64,000 nucleotides of DNA from Frigoribacterium sp. PvP032 (lineage in GTDB: Bacteria > Actinomycetota > Actinomycetes > Actinomycetales > Microbacteriaceae), in contig NZ_JAFIBM010000001.1 of NCBI RefSeq assembly GCF_017833035.1, positions 2,315,762 through 2,379,761 on the forward strand. Direction: 5' to 3'. Below, piece after piece: positions 7,975 to 19,688 of this stretch; positions within the stretch are counted from its first letter, which is position 1, and each line of letters opens with the position of its first letter. The notes beneath the pieces were generated by a model. It had not been told where the DNA came from. It worked only from the letters and a program-made list of their open reading frames with translations, and did not search any database. The position numbers were made by a program, and so were the translations under genes.

Positions 7975-10506
7975 ATGACCACCACCCCCACCGACGCACG
8001 ACGTCCGGGCCGCCGCGCCCGCGTCGCCGCGGCGCTCCTGCTCGTCACGGCCACCGCCGTCGGAGCCACGAGCACCGTCACGTCGGCGGCCGCCGACGAC
8101 GCCGTCCCGCTGCTGACCACCGAGTCGACCGCGTGGAGCTACCTCGAGACCGGGGTCGACCCGTCGGCCGGCAGCACCGACCCGCTCAGCTGGACCGCCG
8201 ACGACTTCGACGATTCTGAGTGGAAGAACGCCCAGGGCAGCTTCGGCGCCAAGGGCGGCAAGGCGACCGGCATGGGCCGCGGCCACGCCGTCGACACCCT
8301 GCTGCAGCAGTACCTGCCGGGCGGCACCGTCGACGTGCCCACCTACTTCTTCCGCAGCTCCCTCGACCTCACCGCCGACCAGCTCGCCGGCTGGAAGTCG
8401 CTGACCGCCGACGTCGTCTACGACGACGCACTCGTCGTGTACGTCAACGGCACGAAGGTCGTCGGCTACGAGGACTCCCGCGTCGCCGAGCACGACGGCA
8501 ATGTCGGCTACGCGGGCGACGGCGGCGGCGACCCCGACCGCTCGACGTTCACCGTCGACCCGGCCCTGCTGCACGCCGGCGAGAACACCGTCTCGGTCGC
8601 GCTCTACCAGGACCGTTCGACCAGCTCGGACATCTACTTCGACTTCCTCTCGCTCACGCCCGTCTCGGCGAGCGCCGAGGCGACCATCAGCGACGTGTTC
8701 CTCGCCATCGGGGCCGACGAGTCGCAGCGTGCCGTGTCGTGGTACTCCGACTCGACCAGCGCCGAGGAGGCGCAGCTCGCGCTGACGAAGGACGTGACGG
8801 ACGGCGCCTTCCCGGCCCGCGCCTCCTCGTTCCCCTCCACCAGCGGAGTGGCGACCGACGGCCAGAACTGGCACCACGCGACGCTGACCGGCCTCGTGCC
8901 GAGCACCTCGTACAGCTACCGCGTCGGCAGCGACGCCGACGGCTGGTCGGAGACGTACAGCTTCGAGACGCAGGCGACCGGCGACTACGAGTTCCTGTTC
9001 ATCGGCGACGCCCAGATCGGCGCCGGCGAGACCGTCGCCGACACGGCCGGCTGGGTCGAGACGATGGGCAAGGCCGCGGCCGCGTTCCCCGACACGAGCT
9101 TCGTGCTGAGCGCGGGCGACCAGGTCAACACGGCCTCGAACGAGCTGCAGTACGACGGGTTCCTCGCACCGTCGCAGACGAAGACGCTGCCGTTCGCGAC
9201 CAACATCGGCAACCACGACGTCGCGAGCAAGGCCTACGAGCAGCACTTCGCGATGCCGAACGTCAGCGAGACGGCAGGCCGTCCCGACGCGAACCGCGCC
9301 GGAGGCGACTACTGGTTCCTCTACCAGGACACCCTCTACATCTCGTTCAACTCGAACGACCGTGACGACGCCGGCCACGCCGACTTCGCGCGCAAGGTGA
9401 TCGCCGAGCACGGCGACGAGGCCCGCTGGAAGGTCGTGACGTTCCACCACTCCGTCTACAGCGTCGCCTCGCACGCGACCGACGGCGACATCGTCACGCG
9501 CCGCGCCGAGCTGCCGCCCGTGATGAGCGAGCTCGACGTCGACCTGGTGCTGATGGGCCACGACCACGTCTACGTCCGCAGCTACCTGATGAGCGGCACG
9601 ACTCCGGTGCACACCGACGAGCCGGTCGACGGCACGGTCACGCCCGAGGGCGACGAGGTGCTCTACGTCACGGCGAACTCGTCGAGCGGCAGCAAGTACT
9701 ACGACATCCAGTCGCAGGACTTCGACTTCAGCGCCGTGCAGAACCAGGAGTACACGCCGAACTTCACCAACGTCGAGGTCACGGCCGACTCCATCGCGAT
9801 GACGACGTACCGCACCGCGGACATGACCGTCGTCGACGAGGTGACGCTGTCACGTCCGGCCGACCCGACGGAGCCGACGGTGCCGCCGGTCGACCCGACC
9901 GACCCCACCACCCCGCCGGTCGACCCGACGACGCCTCCCGTCGACCCGACGACGCCTCCTGTCGACCCGGGCACCGGCGACGAGGACCCCACGGCGGTGC
10001 CGCTCTCCGAGCTGACGGAGGCGACGCACACGCTGGTCGTGACCGCCGTCGACGAGGAGGAGGGCACGCTCACCGCGACCGTCCCGCGTCGACTCGCCGG
10101 CGCGGCGCTCGACTGGTTCGTCCACTCGGAGCCGGTCTACCTGGGCGACGACCCCAGTGACGACGACGGGGTGCTCACGCTGCGCCTCCCCGAGGGCCTC
10201 GGAGCCGGCACCCACACCCTCGTCGGCCAGACCGACGCCACGGGAGCCGAGACCTGGGGCACCTTCGAGCTGACCGCCGTCTCCGACCCGCTCCCGGGCA
10301 CGCCGGGTGCCGGCGGTGCCGGCGGTGCCGACTCGGGCGCTGGCGCAGGTGCGGGCACGTCGGCCGGAGGCTCGACCGACACGGCGCAGGCCGACGGCAC
10401 GCTCGCCTTCACCGGCAGCGACGCCCTCCCCCTCGCCGCGGGAGCCCTGCTGGTGCTCCTCGCCGGCCTCGCGCTGGTCGTGAGGGCCCGCCGCCGCCGC
10501 GCGTAG
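7975..10506 (+). CDS. Secreted, sortase-anchored metallophosphoesterase
   Basis: 843-residue surface enzyme of the purple-acid-phosphatase / calcineurin-like type, expected to hydrolyse phosphoesters outside the cell. Order: signal peptide (1-40), a jelly-roll-like N-terminal part, a fibronectin-III-like purple acid phosphatase N domain (about 235-335), then the metallophosphatase domain with metal-binding motifs GDAQIG (343), GDQVN (381), GNHD (411), HH (491) and GHDHVY (527). A Pro/Thr/Asp wall-spanning repeat (PTTPPVD) follows, then a second small domain, and finally LAFTG (about 811), a hydrophobic helix and RARRRRA, the LAXTG sorting signal common in high-GC Gram-positives. Monocistronic, flanked by a terminator. 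Confidence 0.9.
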   Translation: MTTTPTDARRPGRRARVAAALLLVTATAVGATSTVTSAAADDAVPLLTTESTAWSYLETGVDPSAGSTDPLSWTADDFDDSEWKNAQGSFGAKGGKATGMGRGHAVDTLLQQYLPGGTVDVPTYFFRSSLDLTADQLAGWKSLTADVVYDDALVVYVNGTKVVGYEDSRVAEHDGNVGYAGDGGGDPDRSTFTVDPALLHAGENTVSVALYQDRSTSSDIYFDFLSLTPVSASAEATISDVFLAIGADESQRAVSWYSDSTSAEEAQLALTKDVTDGAFPARASSFPSTSGVATDGQNWHHATLTGLVPSTSYSYRVGSDADGWSETYSFETQATGDYEFLFIGDAQIGAGETVADTAGWVETMGKAAAAFPDTSFVLSAGDQVNTASNELQYDGFLAPSQTKTLPFATNIGNHDVASKAYEQHFAMPNVSETAGRPDANRAGGDYWFLYQDTLYISFNSNDRDDAGHADFARKVIAEHGDEARWKVVTFHHSVYSVASHATDGDIVTRRAELPPVMSELDVDLVLMGHDHVYVRSYLMSGTTPVHTDEPVDGTVTPEGDEVLYVTANSSSGSKYYDIQSQDFDFSAVQNQEYTPNFTNVEVTADSIAMTTYRTADMTVVDEVTLSRPADPTEPTVPPVDPTDPTTPPVDPTTPPVDPTTPPVDPGTGDEDPTAVPLSELTEATHTLVVTAVDEEEGTLTATVPRRLAGAALDWFVHSEPVYLGDDPSDDDGVLTLRLPEGLGAGTHTLVGQTDATGAETWGTFELTAVSDPLPGTPGAGGAGGADSGAGAGAGTSAGGSTDTAQADGTLAFTGSDALPLAAGALLVLLAGLALVVRARRRRA

Positions 10507-10522
10507 CGTCGGCGCCCCTCAC

Positions 10523-10576
10523 GAGAGGCCCCGAATCGACCTCCGATCCCCTCGGAAGGTCGATCCGGGGCCTCTC
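10523..10576. terminator. Bidirectional terminator between convergent genes
   Basis: Twenty-base arms (10523-10542 and 10557-10576) pair with one mismatch; the outer core is GAGAGGCCCCG/CGGGGCCTCTC. A smaller stem-loop (TGCCGGT/ACCGGCA, 10638-10656) follows and would serve the tetR operon arriving from the right. Confidence 0.7.
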
Positions 10577-10663
10577 ACCCGTCCGCGCGGCGGAACCGGC
10601 GCGAACGGTCCTCTGGGGTCGCTCAGACAGCTCTTCCTGCCGGTTCAGCACCGGCAGAACGCC

Positions 10664-11377
10664 TCAGGCGAAGGAGGCGCCCGTCTCGTGCCCGAGGAAC
10701 GTCCACATCCACGTCAGCGCCAGCTCCGACGTCAGCCCCGGAGCCTTCTGCGCCAGCTGCGTCGCGACTCCGTCGCTGTACGCGGCGAGCTTGAGCGCCA
10801 CCTCCGAGGCGCGATCGGCGCCGGCCGGACCAGCAGCCCCGGCCCCGTCCGTGCCAGCAGCTCCAGCCCCAGCCCGGGGCACGAGCGCCGGGAACGCGCC
10901 CGTCTCGGCCCCGCGCCGGAGCGTCCGCGTGAGGCACGCCTCCCAGACGCGGATCCGCTCGACGTACTCCGCGGCGACCGCGGGCTTCCGCGCGACGGCC
11001 GTCCAGTAGTCCGACCAGAGCCGCCAGTGCTCGTCGCTGGCGTCGGTCGCGGCGAAGAGCGGCTCGACGAGCATCCGCACGCCGGCGACCGGGTCCGGCT
11101 CGGCGTCGACCGCCTCGATGATCGACGAGTAGAAGCGGGCGGTCTCGAGCACGACGACCTCGTTCAGGATCTCCGCGACGCTCTCGAAGTGGTAGGTCAC
11201 CGTGCCCACCGAGACGCCCGCCTCCCCCGCGATGTCGCGCAGCCGCGTGCCGCCGAGCCCCTCGCGCAGGATCACCCCGCGCGCCGCCTCCACGATCGAC
11301 GCCCGCCGCACGGCCGGCTTCTGCCGCGCCCCGCCCGCACCGACTGCTCCCGAGCCAGAACCCCCGACCCCGCTCAC
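10664..11377 (-). CDS. TetR-family transcriptional regulator
   Basis: 237-residue repressor. After an Ala/Gly-rich leader, the HTH lies at about 20-65: RRASIVEAARGVILREGLGG, then IAGEAGVSVGTVTYHF with the family's YHF end. The C-terminal ligand domain is Ala/Gly-rich in one loop (about 175-195). The GTG at 11377 overlaps the stop of the CocE-like gene (GTGA), so it is the last cistron of the peptide-uptake operon. The most likely target is the perfect repeat at 19667-19688 in front of the first gene, giving feedback control of the whole operon by the imported or processed ligand; that link is inference. Confidence 0.88.
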   Translation of the reverse strand: MSGVGGSGSGAVGAGGARQKPAVRRASIVEAARGVILREGLGGTRLRDIAGEAGVSVGTVTYHFESVAEILNEVVVLETARFYSSIIEAVDAEPDPVAGVRMLVEPLFAATDASDEHWRLWSDYWTAVARKPAVAAEYVERIRVWEACLTRTLRRGAETGAFPALVPRAGAGAAGTDGAGAAGPAGADRASEVALKLAAYSDGVATQLAQKAPGLTSELALTWMWTFLGHETGASFA

Positions 11378-13509
11378 GCCGACGTCCTCGGCACCCGGTC
11401 CTCGAACTGCCGTTCCGCGACCACGACGACGGGCGCCTCTGGCCCGCCGTCGCGAGCCCACGCCTGCACGGTGTTGACGACGACGAACTCGTCCCGGGTC
11501 GCCGTCAGCCGCGACGTCGTCTCGAGCCAGGCCCTCCACGACGGCTTCTCGAGCCCGATGGCCCAGCGCGACTCCGCCGAGGCCGACAGCGGGTCGCCGT
11601 CGGTGATGCGGTAGGTCTCGCGGCTGTCCTCAGTGAAGACGAGCCCGTCGGGGTACTCGCGTCCGCCGCCGTAGCCGGGGTCGACGTCGAGCACCCACTC
11701 GCCCGTGCCGACGTCGTGCGAGACGCTGCGCTGCGGCAGGTCCGACGCGGCGGGCAGCGGGCGGACGGCGAGAGGCGTCGCGCGGGTCGGCTCCTCGAAG
11801 CGCACCCCGTCGTCGCCGCTCCGCGTCCAGACGGGCAGCGTGACCGAGCTGTGCCGCGGGTCGATGGTGAGGGTCGCCTCGTCGGGGTGCGGCCAGATCC
11901 AGGGCCAGTAGGCGGACGAGACTGCCACCCGGAGGCGGTGGCCGACCGGGAAGGAGTGCCCGGTCGAGACCAGCGCGACCTGCACCTCCTCCTCGACCCC
12001 CGCCTCCATCGGGACGTTCTGGTCACGCCCGTGGCGCGCGTTCAGGTTGAGCACGCCGCGGGTGACGAGCGTCGAGCTGCCGTCGGGGGCGACGTCGCAG
12101 AGCCGCACGATCACAGTGGCCTGGGGCCGGTCGCTCGTCAGCGCGAGGTCGACGACGACGTTCCCCAACAGGTCGAGCGGCCGGCCGACTACCAGCAGGT
12201 CGAAGCACGCCGATCGACCGTCCTCGCCGCGCTGGTCGGGCGGCAGGTCGGTGGCGTTGCCGAACGGGAAGAAGCGTCCGGCGTCGAGGCCGGTGCTCTG
12301 CGGCGAGCGCACCGACACCGGTCCGTGCTCTCCGCCGGTCAGGAGCGACAGGGACTCGACGTGCGCCGAGGTCGCCTCCGACGGCCACGCCTCGGCGGCG
12401 ACCCAGCGGCCGGTCCGCTCGGCGTAGAACGTCGCGGGAGGCTCGGAGTCGTTGATCCAGGCCCGCAGCGCCGGCTCGTCGTCGACGCCGTTCGGCTCGT
12501 CGAGCAGCCAGCGGTCCCACCAGCGGAGCGTCTCCTGCAGGAACCCGATGCCCGGCCCCGGAGCCAGCCCGCGGTCCGGGTACTGGTGCGACCAGGGCCC
12601 GACGATGCCCTTGACCGGTGCGTCGAGGTTGGAGACCAGGCGCAGCACGGCGTCGCGGTACGGGTCGGCCCAGCCGCCGACGGCGAGGACGGCGGCGGTG
12701 AGCGACGAGTAGTCCTCGCAGACGCTGCCGTGGCGCCAGTAGTCGTCGCGTTCTTGGTGGGCGAGCCAGGTCGGCGTCATCGGCACGTTGTGCTCGAGCC
12801 GATCGCGCCACTGCGCGATCCAGTCGGCGCCGACCACCTCGGGCCGCGGCGGGCGGGAGTTGAACGCGAACATCGTCCCTCCCCAGGCCGCCATGTCGAT
12901 GCCGAGCACCGCGCCGCCCATGTAGTGGACGTCGTTGTCGTACCGGTCGTCGGTCGAGCACACCGTGACGATCGCCTTGAGCGCGTCGGGCGCGCGACCG
13001 GCGAGCTGGAGCGCGTTGAACCCGCCCCACGAGATCCCGAACATGCCGACGGCGCCCGTCGACCACGACTGGGCGGCGAGCCACTCGATCAGGGCGATGC
13101 CGTCGTCGAGCTCCTGCACCGAGTACTCGTCGTCGAACAGCCCGTCGCTCGATCCCGTGCCCCGGATGTCCACCCGCACCGACGCGTACCCCCGCGCCGC
13201 GTACCAGGGGTGCCGCTCGCTGTCACGCGGAGCCGTCCAGTCGTCGAGCCGGTACGGCAGGTACTCGAGCAGCACCGGCACCGGGTGCTCGACCCGCGGC
13301 GCCCAGATCCGCGCGTGCAGCCGCGTGCCGTCCGGCAGCGGCACCCACTCGTCGCGCACGAGCACCTCGTGCAGCAGTTCCGGGTCGCGAAGGAGGCGCG
13401 GGTCGCGGACGGCGGACCGGTCGCCCTGGTTGCTCTGGGCGCCGTGCGCGTGCTGGTCGCGCTGCGCGCGCTGCGCGCCCTGCTCGGCCTTCTCGCCCTG
13501 CTCGCTCAC
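11374..13509 (-). CDS. CocE/NonD-family alpha/beta hydrolase (X-Pro dipeptidyl-peptidase-like)
   Basis: 711-residue serine hydrolase of the CocE/NonD (peptidase S15-like) family, acting on acyl esters or N-acyl/peptide bonds. The catalytic triad is visible: Ser in FGISWGG (about residue 160), Asp in GGWADPYRD and His in GPWSHQYPD. RVDIRGTGSSDG, typical of the family, precedes the Ser. The C-terminal third is the jelly-roll domain (VDLALTSD onward). There is no signal peptide, so it is cytoplasmic and would act on what the ABC importer brings in. The first 40 residues are Gln/Gly/Ala low complexity. GTG at 13509 overlaps the small upstream ORF stop (GTGA). Confidence 0.88.
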   Translation of the reverse strand: MSEQGEKAEQGAQRAQRDQHAHGAQSNQGDRSAVRDPRLLRDPELLHEVLVRDEWVPLPDGTRLHARIWAPRVEHPVPVLLEYLPYRLDDWTAPRDSERHPWYAARGYASVRVDIRGTGSSDGLFDDEYSVQELDDGIALIEWLAAQSWSTGAVGMFGISWGGFNALQLAGRAPDALKAIVTVCSTDDRYDNDVHYMGGAVLGIDMAAWGGTMFAFNSRPPRPEVVGADWIAQWRDRLEHNVPMTPTWLAHQERDDYWRHGSVCEDYSSLTAAVLAVGGWADPYRDAVLRLVSNLDAPVKGIVGPWSHQYPDRGLAPGPGIGFLQETLRWWDRWLLDEPNGVDDEPALRAWINDSEPPATFYAERTGRWVAAEAWPSEATSAHVESLSLLTGGEHGPVSVRSPQSTGLDAGRFFPFGNATDLPPDQRGEDGRSACFDLLVVGRPLDLLGNVVVDLALTSDRPQATVIVRLCDVAPDGSSTLVTRGVLNLNARHGRDQNVPMEAGVEEEVQVALVSTGHSFPVGHRLRVAVSSAYWPWIWPHPDEATLTIDPRHSSVTLPVWTRSGDDGVRFEEPTRATPLAVRPLPAASDLPQRSVSHDVGTGEWVLDVDPGYGGGREYPDGLVFTEDSRETYRITDGDPLSASAESRWAIGLEKPSWRAWLETTSRLTATRDEFVVVNTVQAWARDGGPEAPVVVVAERQFEDRVPRTSA

Positions 13510-13801
13510 GACGCGCTCCCGTCCCGGCCTCGGGCCTGTTCGCGCTCACGCAGGCGGCGCAGGAGGTGGGCCTCCGCAGCGATGCCGCCCTCCGCCTCCT
13601 CGTCGCCGGCCCGGTCGTGCAGGCGTTCCCCGCCGTGGACGCTGGTCCGGACGGCACTCCTCGGGGCCCTGATCCGTTCCGTGCCGGACCGGTGCATGTC
13701 GCTCCGTCCCGTACCGGACCGCTCCGTGCTGATCCGTTCCGTACCGGATCGCTCCGCGCCGCGCGCCCCCGCCGCAGCCCTCCTGGTCACGCCGTCGTCC
13801 C

Positions 13802-13805
<4 letters not shown>
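13506..13805 (-). CDS. Small translationally coupled ORF of unknown function
   Basis: 99-residue Arg/Gly/Ser/Glu-rich frame, with no family recognised. Evidence that it is real: its GTG start overlaps the ABC ATPase stop and its TGA overlaps the CocE start, both as GTGA, the spacing used throughout this operon. The middle is built from three copies of a 30-bp DNA repeat, giving RSGTERI-like peptide repeats; the last 35 residues are predicted helical and charged. The frame may be a passenger created by repeat insertion in a former spacer, kept open because it couples translation. No function proposed. Confidence 0.5.
13671..13750. repeat. Three 20-nt palindromic units with 30-bp period
   Basis: Units at 13671, 13701 and 13731 follow the pattern GATCCGTTCCGTACCGGATC (third copy), separated by 10-nt spacers. 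GATCCG and CGGATC form the arms. They lie inside the 99-residue ORF. Two related units occur at 16883-16935 in the permease gene of the same operon. Confidence 0.75.
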
Positions 13806-15990
<2,185 letters not shown>

Positions 15991-15991
<1 letters not shown>

Positions 15992-16995
15992 CAGATCGCC
16001 CCCTTCTGCGCGCGGTCCACGCCGAGCGTCTTGCTGAGTCCGTCGGCGCTGAGGTTGAGGCCGATCACGAGGGTGGCGAGCGCGACGACGGGGGCGAGGG
16101 TCCCGAGCGGCACGACGGTGAGGGCGGTGCGGTTCTCCTGCACCATGAGCCCCCAGTCGGGAGTCGGCGGGTTCGCGCCGAACCCCAGGAACGACAGCGT
16201 CGAGATCAGCAGCACGATCCAGGAGGCGCGCATCGCGAACTCGACGAGCACCACGTCGGTGACGTTCGGCAGGATCTCGCGGAACACGATGCTGAGCGCT
16301 CCCTCGCCGCGGGCCCGGGCGGCGGTGACGTAGTCCTGGGTGATGACGGTGCGGGCGGCTCCGCGGACGACGCGGGTCACGGCCGGTGCGTAGACGACGG
16401 TGACGGCGAGCACGATTACCCACAGCCCCGAGTCGAACACGGTCACGACGACGAGCAGCGCGAGGATCGACGGCACGCTGAGCAGCGCGTCCACGATCCG
16501 CATGACGACCTCGTCGAACCAGTTGTCGGCGTAGGCGGTCACGCAGCCGAGCACCGTGCCGATGCCGACGGCGATCGTCGTCGCGAGGAACGTCACGAGC
16601 AGCGCGTACTGACCGCCGTGCAGGGTGCGCGAGAGGATGTCGCGGCCGTACTGGTCCGTGCCGAGCCAGTGCGACCAGCTCGCGCCGCTGAGGGCGGCGG
16701 TCGAGTCGGTCATGACGGGGTCGTGGCCCGAGATCAGCGGGGCGAGCACGGCGAGCAGCACGTGCAGCGCGATGAGCCCAAGCCCGATTCCGAGGGCCGA
16801 GGAGGCGCTGATGCTGCTGCCGAGACCGGTCCAGACCGAGCGCAGCCGCGTCGCGATCGGGGGTGAGGTCGCCACAGAGCCTGATCCGTTCCGTGACGGA
16901 CGAGCGCTGTGACCCGATCCGTTACGTGACGGATCAGCGCCAGGAGCGACAGGACCACCGGAGCCAGAGGCGGGAGGAGGCGTGATCGTGCTCAT
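15991..16995 (-). CDS. Peptide-type ABC transporter permease (DppC-like)
   Basis: 334-residue membrane subunit of the importer. After an unusual 45-residue Gly/Ser/Pro-rich N-terminal extension come about six transmembrane helices, the family segment SGASWSHWLGTDQYGRDILSR (about 95-115) and the EAA coupling loop DYVTAARARGEGALSIVFREILPN (about 215-240) that docks on the ATPase. Start ATG at 16995 overlaps the stop of the first permease (ATGA). The N-terminal extension is encoded by a palindromic repeat (16883-16935). Cargo is probably an oligopeptide or a similar compound. Confidence 0.92.
16883..16935. repeat. Pair of 20-nt palindromic units in the permease N-terminus
   Basis: GATCCGTTCCGTGACGGACG (16883) and GATCCGTTACGTGACGGATC (16916) are the same unit type as in 13671-13750. 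They encode the repeated SRNGSG in the permease extension. Confidence 0.7.
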
Positions 16996-18047
16996 GAGCG
17001 GGCCTTCCGTCGGGTGCGCAGCCGCGGGTCGAGCGCGAGGGCGATCAGGTCGGCCGCGAGGTTGCAGACGACGTAGACGAGCGCGCTGACGACGGCGATC
17101 GCCTGGATGGTGGGCAGGTCGCGGTTGAAGACCGACTCGAGCATGAGCTTGCCCATGCCCGGGTAGTTGAAGACGTTCTCGACGACGACGACTCCCCCGA
17201 GCAGCCACGCGACGTTGAGGGCGACGACGTTGAGCGTCGGCAGCAGCGCGCTCGGCACGGCGTGGCGCCAGACGACCTGGCGGGTCGAGAGGCCCTTGAG
17301 CTCCGCGGTGGTGACGAACTCCGAGGCCATCACGTCGATGGTCGACGAGCGTGCCGTCCGGACGATGTACGCCGCCATGGCGAGGGTCAGCACGATGGCG
17401 GGCAGCCAGACGCTCGGCAGCAGCTCCGTCACGGTGGCGCTGTCGCCGCGCAGCACGACGGCCGGGAAGATCGGGATCGCGACCGCGAACAGCAGCACGA
17501 GGATCGTCGCGACCATGAACTCCGGCACGCTCATCACGACCAGGCTGATCAGCGAGATGGCGTGGTCGCTCGGGCGTCCGCGGCGCACGCCCGCGACGAC
17601 GCCGAGCGTCAGCGACAGCGTGACGCCGACGAGCAGCGCCGGCACGGCGATCAGCATGCTGTTGCGGAACGCGACGAGCAGGTCGGGTCCGACCGGAGCC
17701 CCGCTGACCAGCGAGATGCCGAAGTCGCCGTGGCTGGCGCCGACGAGCCACTGGCCGTAGCGGGCCCAGACGTTCTGGTCGAGGCCGAGCGTCTCGCGCA
17801 GGGCGCCGACCGCGTCGGGCGTCGCGTCCTGGCCGAGCAGCTGCTGCGCGACGTCGCCGGGCAGCGCCTGCACCGCGAAGAACACGAAGAAGGAGGCGAG
17901 CAGCACGGTGAGCAGGGCGGTGCCGACCCGGCGCAGGACGAGCAGAGCGGTGGTGACCGCTGCGCCTCCTGGGCGGGCGCCTCCTGCGGGCTGCTTCGGC
18001 GCAGCCGTCGACGACGAGTCGGGCTGGGTGGCGATCTCGGCACTCAT
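16992..18047 (-). CDS. Peptide-type ABC transporter permease (DppB-like)
   Basis: 351-residue permease with six predicted transmembrane helices. DppB hallmarks are seen: GDVAQQLLGQDATPDAVGALRE.LGLD after the first helix, GDFGISLVSG, the EAA loop FVTTAELKGLSTRQVVWRHAVPSAL, and the terminal FNYPGMGKLMLESVFNRD. The first 30 residues are a Gly/Ala/Pro-rich cytoplasmic extension. ATG at 18047 overlaps the binding-protein stop (ATGA). It pairs with the DppC-like subunit to form the channel. Confidence 0.92.
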   Translation of the reverse strand: MSAEIATQPDSSSTAAPKQPAGGARPGGAAVTTALLVLRRVGTALLTVLLASFFVFFAVQALPGDVAQQLLGQDATPDAVGALRETLGLDQNVWARYGQWLVGASHGDFGISLVSGAPVGPDLLVAFRNSMLIAVPALLVGVTLSLTLGVVAGVRRGRPSDHAISLISLVVMSVPEFMVATILVLLFAVAIPIFPAVVLRGDSATVTELLPSVWLPAIVLTLAMAAYIVRTARSSTIDVMASEFVTTAELKGLSTRQVVWRHAVPSALLPTLNVVALNVAWLLGGVVVVENVFNYPGMGKLMLESVFNRDLPTIQAIAVVSALVYVVCNLAADLIALALDPRLRTRRKARS

Positions 18048-19648
18048 GCGCGCAGTCCGATCTGCAGGTAGTCGAACTCGAAGCCGTACTCGCGGTAGTT
18101 GACGACGTCGCGGCCGAGGCCGACGAGACGGTCGCCGAACATCGGCGTCATGTCGGCGGAGTCCTCGACGATGACGCGCTGGGCGTCCTGGTAGAGCATC
18201 CGGCGACGATCGTCGTTCATCTCGGCGCGGGCGGAGTCGAGCAGCCCGTCGAAGGTGGGGTTCGACCAGGCGCTCTCGTTGTACGACGAGCCGGTGCGGA
18301 AGATCTGGTTGAGCAGCTGGTCGATCGGGCGGCCGGTGAACCAGTAGCTGACCATGAGCGGCTTCTGCATCCAGATCTGTGTGTAGTACGAATCCGAGGA
18401 GGCGTTGCGCACGACGAGATCGATGCCCGCCTCCTTGACCTGATCGCGGTACGCGACGGCCATCGGGGTGAAGACCGACTCGTAGCTCGACGTGTAGATC
18501 TCGGTGCGGAACCCTCCGCGACCGGCCTGCTTGAGCAGTGCCCGGGCCTTGTCGGGGTCGTGCTGGCGCTGCTCGTCGAGCCAGACGGCCTGGGTGGGAG
18601 GCACGGGGTTGTCCCACCCCGGCGAGCCGGTGCCCTGCAGGGCGGTGTCGACGATGGCCTGGGGGTCGTAGGCGAGCTTCATGGCCTGGCGGACCAGGGG
18701 GTCGCTGAACTCGGCGGAGGTGAACAGCATCGGGATCGTGTACCACTGCGCGTTGGCCGAGCGGGCGACGGTGGCGGTGCTCGAGGCGCTGACGACCTGG
18801 GCGGTGGCGAAGTCGAGGTTGGTCTGCGAGATGAGGTCGATCTGGCCGGCGAGCAGGGCGTTGACGCGGGCCGTCGTGTCCTGGATCGAGTAGAAGTCGA
18901 TGCCGTCGAGCACCGGACGTCCGGCGAAGTGGTCCTCGAACGCCTCGATGCTGCCCGTCCCCGCGGGCTCGAAGCTGCTGAGCTTGAAGGGCCCCGTGCC
19001 GATGCCGGTGGTGCCGATGCCGTTCAGGTCGCCGGGCTCGGCGCTGCCCTCGGGGACGATGTAGCACTGGTACGCCGTCAGCAGCGAGGGGAACTCGGCG
19101 TTGGCGGTCAACAGCTCGAAGCGGAGGGTGAGCGGGTCGGGGGCGCTCATGCTGCCCGGGCCGATCATGGCGGCGAGCACCTCGCCCTGGGGCGAGCCGG
19201 TGTCGGGATCGAGGATGTGCTCGATCGAGTAGATGGCGTCGGCGGCGGTGAAGCGGCGTCCGTCGTGGAACGTCACGCCCTGGCGCAGGCGGAAGGTCCA
19301 GGTGACGCCGTCGGGGGTGGCGGACCACTCCTCGGCGAGGTCAGGCACGGTGACGCCCTGTTCGTCGAGCTTGACGAGGCGGTTGTAGAGGGCGCCGAGG
19401 TACTCGTAGGCCGAGAGGGAGCTGGCCGAGTCGAGGGTCTCCGCGGCGGAGGCGGCGGGTCGGGCGATGCGGAGCCGTCCGCCGCTCTTCGCTGTGCCGG
19501 TGGCGGCGGCCTCGGGGATGGTCGGGTTGCTCCGTGCCGGGGTGCAGCCCGACAGGGTGAGCAGGCCCAGCCCGGCGAGCCCGGCGGCGCCGGCCAGCAC
19601 GGTGCGCCGGCTCAGGCCGGATCGGTGTTCAGGGACGATCGGTGTCAT
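18044..19648 (-). CDS. Peptide/nickel-type ABC transporter substrate-binding lipoprotein
   Basis: 534-residue solute-binding protein of family 5. The N-terminus reads SRRTVLAGAAGLAGLGLLTL followed by SGC: a twin-arginine-like signal with a lipobox, so the Cys would be lipidated at the membrane. Family 5 features: YEYLGALYNRLV, LAEEWSATPDGVTWTFRLR, GVTFHDGRRFTAADAIYSIEHI, and GTGPFKLSSFEP. It is the first gene of the operon, preceded by GGAAGG and by a 22-bp perfect inverted repeat. Specificity is unknown; the CocE hydrolase downstream suggests an ester- or amide-containing substrate. Confidence 0.92.
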   Translation of the reverse strand: MTPIVPEHRSGLSRRTVLAGAAGLAGLGLLTLSGCTPARSNPTIPEAAATGTAKSGGRLRIARPAASAAETLDSASSLSAYEYLGALYNRLVKLDEQGVTVPDLAEEWSATPDGVTWTFRLRQGVTFHDGRRFTAADAIYSIEHILDPDTGSPQGEVLAAMIGPGSMSAPDPLTLRFELLTANAEFPSLLTAYQCYIVPEGSAEPGDLNGIGTTGIGTGPFKLSSFEPAGTGSIEAFEDHFAGRPVLDGIDFYSIQDTTARVNALLAGQIDLISQTNLDFATAQVVSASSTATVARSANAQWYTIPMLFTSAEFSDPLVRQAMKLAYDPQAIVDTALQGTGSPGWDNPVPPTQAVWLDEQRQHDPDKARALLKQAGRGGFRTEIYTSSYESVFTPMAVAYRDQVKEAGIDLVVRNASSDSYYTQIWMQKPLMVSYWFTGRPIDQLLNQIFRTGSSYNESAWSNPTFDGLLDSARAEMNDDRRRMLYQDAQRVIVEDSADMTPMFGDRLVGLGRDVVNYREYGFEFDYLQIGLRA

Positions 19649-19666
19649 GCGGGGATGGCCTTCCGT

Positions 19667-19688
19667 TTATCGTTCCGCTGAACGATAA
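19667..19688. promoter_or_regulatory. Candidate TetR operator upstream of the peptide-transport operon
   Basis: TTATCGTTC-CGCT-GAACGATAA is a perfect inverted repeat with 9-bp arms, a few bases upstream of the ribosome site of the binding-protein gene. Size and position fit a TetR repressor site; the operon's own last gene is a TetR regulator. Confidence 0.65.
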